A program made the position numbers and the translations under genes. Under the pieces are notes generated by a model, which ran no database searches, was not told the DNA's origin, and was given only the letters and a program-made list of their open reading frames with translations. Positions 59,701 to 64,000 of a stretch of 64,000 nt of DNA are shown piece by piece (the first letter of the stretch is position 1; each line of letters starts with the position of its first letter). Source of the DNA: Diaporthe sp. PMI_573 (taxonomy: Eukaryota; Ascomycota; Sordariomycetes; Diaporthales; Diaporthaceae); the NCBI GenBank assembly GCA_021399435.1, contig JAJTUP010000008.1, forward strand, positions 310,001 to 374,000. The letters run 5' to 3'.

Positions 59701-61343
59701 GAGGCCTGAGAGCAGGGATGGGAAGAGCAGAAATTCGTCGATTGTTAGCCGGGGAAGGCAGCGACATCGCAGTATTACTCCCCACAGCACCATGACCTAT
59801 ATGAGTACGGAAGCGGGCTCACCCAGCGGACCAGATGTTGATGATGAATTCTTGCTGGGCAACGGCTACAAGGCGCCCACAGGTCTGAGGAAGTAAGTTG
59901 AAACCCTTCAGAATCGGTTGATCGCACGGGTGAAGAAAACAGAGCGCTGACGCAGATATCTACCAGAATCCTCTCAATCAGAATTGGCGACTGGCCAGTC
60001 TACGCCTTCCTGATGGCGCTGGGCCAGATCATGTCGGTCAACTCGTACCAGATCGTCCTGCTCACCGGCGAGTCGTCGCAGACTTCAGAGCAACTGTACA
60101 TCATCGGCTCCGTCTACCTGGTCGCGTCGCTCGGGTACTGGTTTATGATTCGAAACCTGAAGTCTCTGTACGCCATCACTCTGCCATGGTTGTTCTTCGG
60201 CCTGGCCTTCATGCTGCTGGGTATTGCGCCCTTCCTCGGTGACGGCACGGTACAAGGTGTGGTGCGGACTACCGCAACTGCTTTCTATGCCGCCGGAGCG
60301 AGTAGTGGAGCCGTGATGTTTGCGCTCAACTTCGGTGACGAAGGTAAGGCTGTTCCGTTCCCCTCCCCCATGGTTCGTCACTTTTGGGGCAAGCAGCTGA
60401 CACGGTCCGTTCTCTAGGTGGCTCGCCAACACGTCAATGGATCATTCGCGCCATCATCGTTGCCGGCATCGCGTCTGTCTACTCGCTAATGCTCTGGTAC
60501 TGGGGTTCACTGGTGGCCATGTCCGCGGCCTCCATTAACGCCTACGTCGTCAACACGAGCATCCCCATCGCCCTCGTGGTCTGTGTCCCCGTAGCCGTCT
60601 TGCTGTGGGGCGTCGGCATCGTCCTCTTCCTCGGCCTGCCCGACTACTACCGCCAGTCCCCCGAGTCCATTCCCGGCCTCTACATCTCGCTCCTCCACCG
60701 AAAGCTCGTCCCCTGGTTCTTCGTCGCCATCATCATCCAGAACTACTGGCTCTCCGCACCCTACGGCCGCAACTGGCAGTTCCTATTCGGCTCGCAGTTC
60801 GTCCCCGGCTGGGCCATCTTCTTACTCGCGCTGGGCTTCTTCATCGTCCTGTGGTCCATCATCCTCTACATCTTCTCCCTCTTCTCGGACGAGCACACCT
60901 GGCTCCTGCCCATCTTCGCCATCGGCCTCGGCGCACCCCGCTGGGCCCAGATGTTCTGGGGCGTCTCCGGAATCGGCTGGTACCTCCCCTGGGTCAGCTC
61001 GCCCGTCGGCTCGGCCATCCTGTCGCGCTGCATCTGGCTGTGGCTGGGCCTCCTCGACTCGATCCAGGGCGTGGGCCTGGGCATGATGCTGCTGGCCACC
61101 CTGACGCGGCAGCACGTGCTGGCGGTGCTCATCGGCTCCCAGGCCATCGGAGCCGCCGTCACCATGCTTGCCAGGGCGACGTGCCCCAACGCCAAGTACG
61201 CGACCATCACATTCCCCGACTTCAGCCAGGGCGTCCTCCCCGGCGCCGCCGAGAAGTGGTTCTGGATATGCCTGGCGTTCCAGCTGGTCATCCCGTTCGG
61301 CTTCTTCAAGTTCTTCCGGAAGGAGCAAGTTTCGAAGCCATAA
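53789..61343 (+). CDS. ags1: Cell-wall alpha-1,3-glucan synthase (AGS1/mok1 family)
   Basis: Six exons (53789-54148, 54254-54313, 54392-54507, 54574-59892, 59967-60343, 60418-61343) join in phase to 2385 residues, the normal size. Order: signal peptide; extracellular GH13-like domain with DGFRVDKA (Asp312) and VVGEIT (Glu346), which probably remodels or links glucan chains; beta-rich linker; one transmembrane helix (about 1074-1100); cytoplasmic GT5 glycogen/starch-synthase-like domain (about 1165-1630) with IKIGGLGVMAKL for UDP-glucose and DEPFGLVAVEFGRKGALG (about 1553); a Ser/Pro-rich linker; and a C-terminal polytopic region (about 1952-2385, roughly ten helices) thought to export the chain. 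The start is the ATG at 53789. Plasma-membrane enzyme making wall alpha-1,3-glucan. All catalytic motifs intact. Pairs with the divergent GPI-anchored GH13 gene. Confidence 0.97.
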
Positions 61344-62274
61344 GAAGCGCGCTTCTTGTGTGTGCTGGATACATCTTTTCAAGGCTTATCATCTACTTTA
61401 GTCCATAACAAACTTGGCTGGTCTTTAACAAATACCTCTTTCAGCATCAGCGTTGGGATGCGTTTGTTTGGCGTCATAATATGGTGTCTTTGTGTTTTCA
61501 TTTCTTAGTCATTCATTCCAGTTTACATAAAAATATTGGATACCTCATAACCAAAAATCCTCCTCAAAAGCGTACAAACAGTGTAAACCCCTTTTCGGTG
61601 TCAGTTGGTGTTGTCGCGGGTGGGAATCGTATCTGGATAAAAGATTTTCGCAAGGGACAAAATCTACGTATGATGTGTTTACTTGAAACAAGATACCGTA
61701 CTTACTCTCATGGCAAATTGAATATTTACCTGTTGCACGCCAAATATCCATCATCTGTGCCTGTTCATGTGCTTGCAAATGCCTACCAAATTGTCTCGTT
61801 GACACGCAGTCCTAATATGGGAATGGGTAGTTCCTCATGGGCGTAAGCTCGCGAAACAGCGTCCGGGCGTCTCGAGTTACATCACGAATTCAAACCTACG
61901 AGACACTCGGCGAACATGATGGTAGGAGCTGCTCACCATCTTCTGAAAAGTGGGCCGAGATAGAACCCAAGGCTTACGAAATGAGACAGCAATGCTTCGC
62001 TGTAGACTTGCTTATATGATTCAGCCTTGAATTCTTGGCTGTGGATAATGACCATAGGGCTACAGACCCTTAATCCTGCCGTCTTTGGGTTCCTTTTCCA
62101 TGCCTTGTTGTATGCCTTGAGCAGCGACGCTATGACCCCCAACGCCGAACAACCTGGGCCAGCGGGATCACAGTGTCCAAAATGACAGAGACTGCGTACA
62201 TGACCTCCCGGTACGATATGTAACAAAACCAAAACCCATCAATACTTGCCGACTGGCTATTGTATCTGGTGATA
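61344..62274. other. Convergent 3' flank of glucan synthase and TCO89-like gene
   Basis: About 930 bp, AT-rich from 61380 to 61800, with only short frames. No gene recognised. Confidence 0.5.
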
Positions 62275-64000
62275 TTACTGGCTCGCGGCCAAGTCTAAAG
62301 TGCTCTTGTCCCACATGCTCCTCAGTATCGCCTGGATCCCATCATCGTCATCACCATTGACAAGGCTGGCTCCACTCAGGCCTTGCCCCTCGTGCAGTCT
62401 GCTGGCGCCGCCATCATCCGTGTCCAAGCTAGAACCCGTGCCGCTGTTTCTGACCGAGGTATGGGCCCGCCTGGGAGTCGGCGGTCTCCGGGCCCCATTG
62501 GCACCGTCCCTGACGTCTCTGAAGCTCTGGCTTAGGCCGAACTGCCCGCCACCGGCAAAATTCACAGAGCTACGGTTGCCAGCCCCTCCGGACGTACCTG
62601 GGCGTGGTATCCTTCTCGCACTGTCGTTGCCAGGAAGCTGCACCAACCGTACCATGCTGCGGGCGACGGGGTTCTGGTAGCGACGTACTATGTTGTACTC
62701 CACCCCGGTGCGCTCGAGGAGCCTGTTGACCCTTGGATCCTGCAAGTCGTACCCTGCGCCGCCTAGCAAGGGGCCGGCCACCTCGGCCACCTCAGCCGCG
62801 AAGCCCCCAATCCCGGAGTGCCGGTGACGGACCGGCTCCATGGACGAGCTGGCCCGTTGGAGGTTTATCTTCTGCTGTGTCCGGCTCTTCTCAGACGGCG
62901 CTGCCGCCACTGTGCCCACCTCTCTGGACCGAGCCGTGGTTGCTATTGCACTGCTCGTCACACCCGTGTCCTCTTCGTCCGTCAAGTCATCGTCATCGCG
63001 CACTTCAGTGTTGCCGGACAGTCCAGTGTTGCCTGACGAGAAGTTTCCTATGGACCTGGGCCCCCTGGGCCCCGAGCCTGTGAAGGAGCTAGCCGCGGTC
63101 TGCGAGACGAAGCGTGATGTGACATCCTCTTGACCATTGCTCCCGACAACGCCCTGGGGCTGTGCTGGCGTCACGGACAGCGTGCTGGCAGAATGGCGAC
63201 TATCGGGTGATGTTGCCCGGGCCATTGCCACCGTGTTGGACATGCCGGTGGTTGCGCTATGCGACGGTGTGCGCTGAAGCAGCTTTGATGTCAAAGTACG
63301 GCTATGCTCCTTGTCCCCGGCAAACAGGAGCTTCTGCGGTTCGGCCAGAGGGGTGGGCTCCTCGTCGCCGCTCACGCCTCCTGCTGGGCTCCCGACCGCG
63401 CTCCCTTGTGCATTGCCCGACGACTGACCACTTGTATTGACGGATCCGCGTCTCGACAGGTAGGGGGACGCGGAGCTGCTAGCATCAATCCACTCGTCTT
63501 CCTGGCCGTCGTTGCCGAGATCGAAATGCACCGCCGACTTGGAAGACTTGAACTTGCTGACAGCCTTTTCGGAAGAGGAGCGCTTCAGTTGACCTTGGGG
63601 CTTGGTGCGCTTGGGGACGTCGACTTGGGAGCGGTTGCGCTTCAGGCTGGTCTGGGAGTGGTTCTTCTTGAGACTCGTAGTGGACGGGTCGCGGGATAAT
63701 TTCACCTCGGACGAGTGATGTCGGCGGTGGGCTGCAGTAAGCGCGGAGCTTCGTTCTGGTGAGGGAGATGTGACTCTTCGGTTGAGTTTGGTGGATGATG
63801 CGGAGGTGTTGTGCTTGGAGAGTCCTTTGGATGACGGGACTCTTGCATGTAAGCGGGCTCCTCCACCTCCGACATGGTGCCTCTGGGGTTTGTGATGCGG
63901 CCGCTGCTGCTGATGATGCTGTTGACTGTGATGTGTCTGGTCGCTGTCCAATGAATCGCTATCATGCTGGTTTGCAGGACGTTTTGATTGGCCGGTAGAT
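62275..64000 (-). CDS. TORC1 subunit TCO89-like protein, 5' end beyond the window
   Basis: Minus-strand frame with stop at 62275 that is still open at the window edge (64000); no ATG in frame near 63951, only TTG, so the true start lies outside and at least 574 residues are present. The N-terminal half holds the basic repeats SLKKNHSQTSLKRNRSQVDV and LKRSSSEKAVSKFKSSKSAV followed by HFDLGNDGQEDEWIDASSSA, the signature region I associate with the TCO89 domain of filamentous fungi. Further on come TQQKINLQRASSSMEP and NRLLERTGVEYNIVRRYQNP; the last third is Ser/Gly/Arg rich. TCO89 is a TOR complex 1 subunit at the vacuole linking nutrient state to growth. Assignment rests on pattern memory; the gene itself is sure. 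Confidence 0.68.
   Translation of the reverse strand, partial: STGQSKRPANQHDSDSLDSDQTHHSQQHHQQQRPHHKPQRHHVGGGGARLHARVPSSKGLSKHNTSASSTKLNRRVTSPSPERSSALTAAHRRHHSSEVKLSRDPSTTSLKKNHSQTSLKRNRSQVDVPKRTKPQGQLKRSSSEKAVSKFKSSKSAVHFDLGNDGQEDEWIDASSSASPYLSRRGSVNTSGQSSGNAQGSAVGSPAGGVSGDEEPTPLAEPQKLLFAGDKEHSRTLTSKLLQRTPSHSATTGMSNTVAMARATSPDSRHSASTLSVTPAQPQGVVGSNGQEDVTSRFVSQTAASSFTGSGPRGPRSIGNFSSGNTGLSGNTEVRDDDDLTDEEDTGVTSSAIATTARSREVGTVAAAPSEKSRTQQKINLQRASSSMEPVRHRHSGIGGFAAEVAEVAGPLLGGAGYDLQDPRVNRLLERTGVEYNIVRRYQNPVARSMVRLVQLPGNDSARRIPRPGTSGGAGNRSSVNFAGGGQFGLSQSFRDVRDGANGARRPPTPRRAHTSVRNSGTGSSLDTDDGGASRLHEGQGLSGASLVNGDDDDGIQAILRSMWDKSTLDLAASQ

Noticed and set aside
60605..61408. 267-codon plus-strand frame over the last glucan synthase exon
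   Set aside because: His/Pro/Leu/Arg-rich shadow; the true frame encodes the conserved polytopic export region.

Overview
The window is nuclear DNA of a filamentous ascomycete (Pezizomycotina, most likely Sordariomycetes; no species is proposed). The main reasons are short GT-AG introns, mostly 55-90 nt, that restore known protein families; a cell-wall alpha-1,3-glucan synthase; a PDR-type ABC transporter; an ATP-dependent PEP carboxykinase; and long disordered Pezizomycotina-type proteins. Genes were found by joining reading frames at splice sites, so exon coordinates are given in each entry. About half of the window is intergenic, with several gene-free stretches of 3-6 kb.

Left part (1-19.3 kb): a fungal rhodopsin-domain membrane protein cut by the window edge; about 6 kb without a recognisable gene; a 1225-residue disordered protein behind a long pyrimidine-rich leader; a GNAT acetyltransferase; a 73-residue Cys/His protein; and a 3 kb region upstream of the PEP carboxykinase gene.

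Central part (19.3-46.2 kb): PEP carboxykinase (six exons, one 508-nt intron); then a membrane-anchored methyltransferase-like gene, a CYP52/CYP4-clan P450 and a PDR ABC transporter side by side, which could be a small modification-and-export neighbourhood; 4.8 kb without a confident gene; the CK2 regulatory beta subunit; a JmjC/cupin_8 hydroxylase; a Vip1-like RRM protein; a spliced 75-residue protein; a coiled-coil protein; and an OsmC/Ohr peroxidase gene whose frame breaks by one base.

Right part (47.6-64 kb): a GPI-anchored GH13 enzyme of the Agt (alpha-glucanotransferase) type on the minus strand and, diverging from it across 4.3 kb, an alpha-1,3-glucan synthase of 2385 residues on the plus strand. 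These two families are clustered in aspergilli and act together on alpha-glucan of the wall. The window ends inside a TORC1 TCO89-like gene on the minus strand.

No tRNA, rRNA, CRISPR array or intact transposon was recognised. The clearest biological unit is the alpha-glucan pair; nothing in the window can be called a wholly new system from sequence alone.
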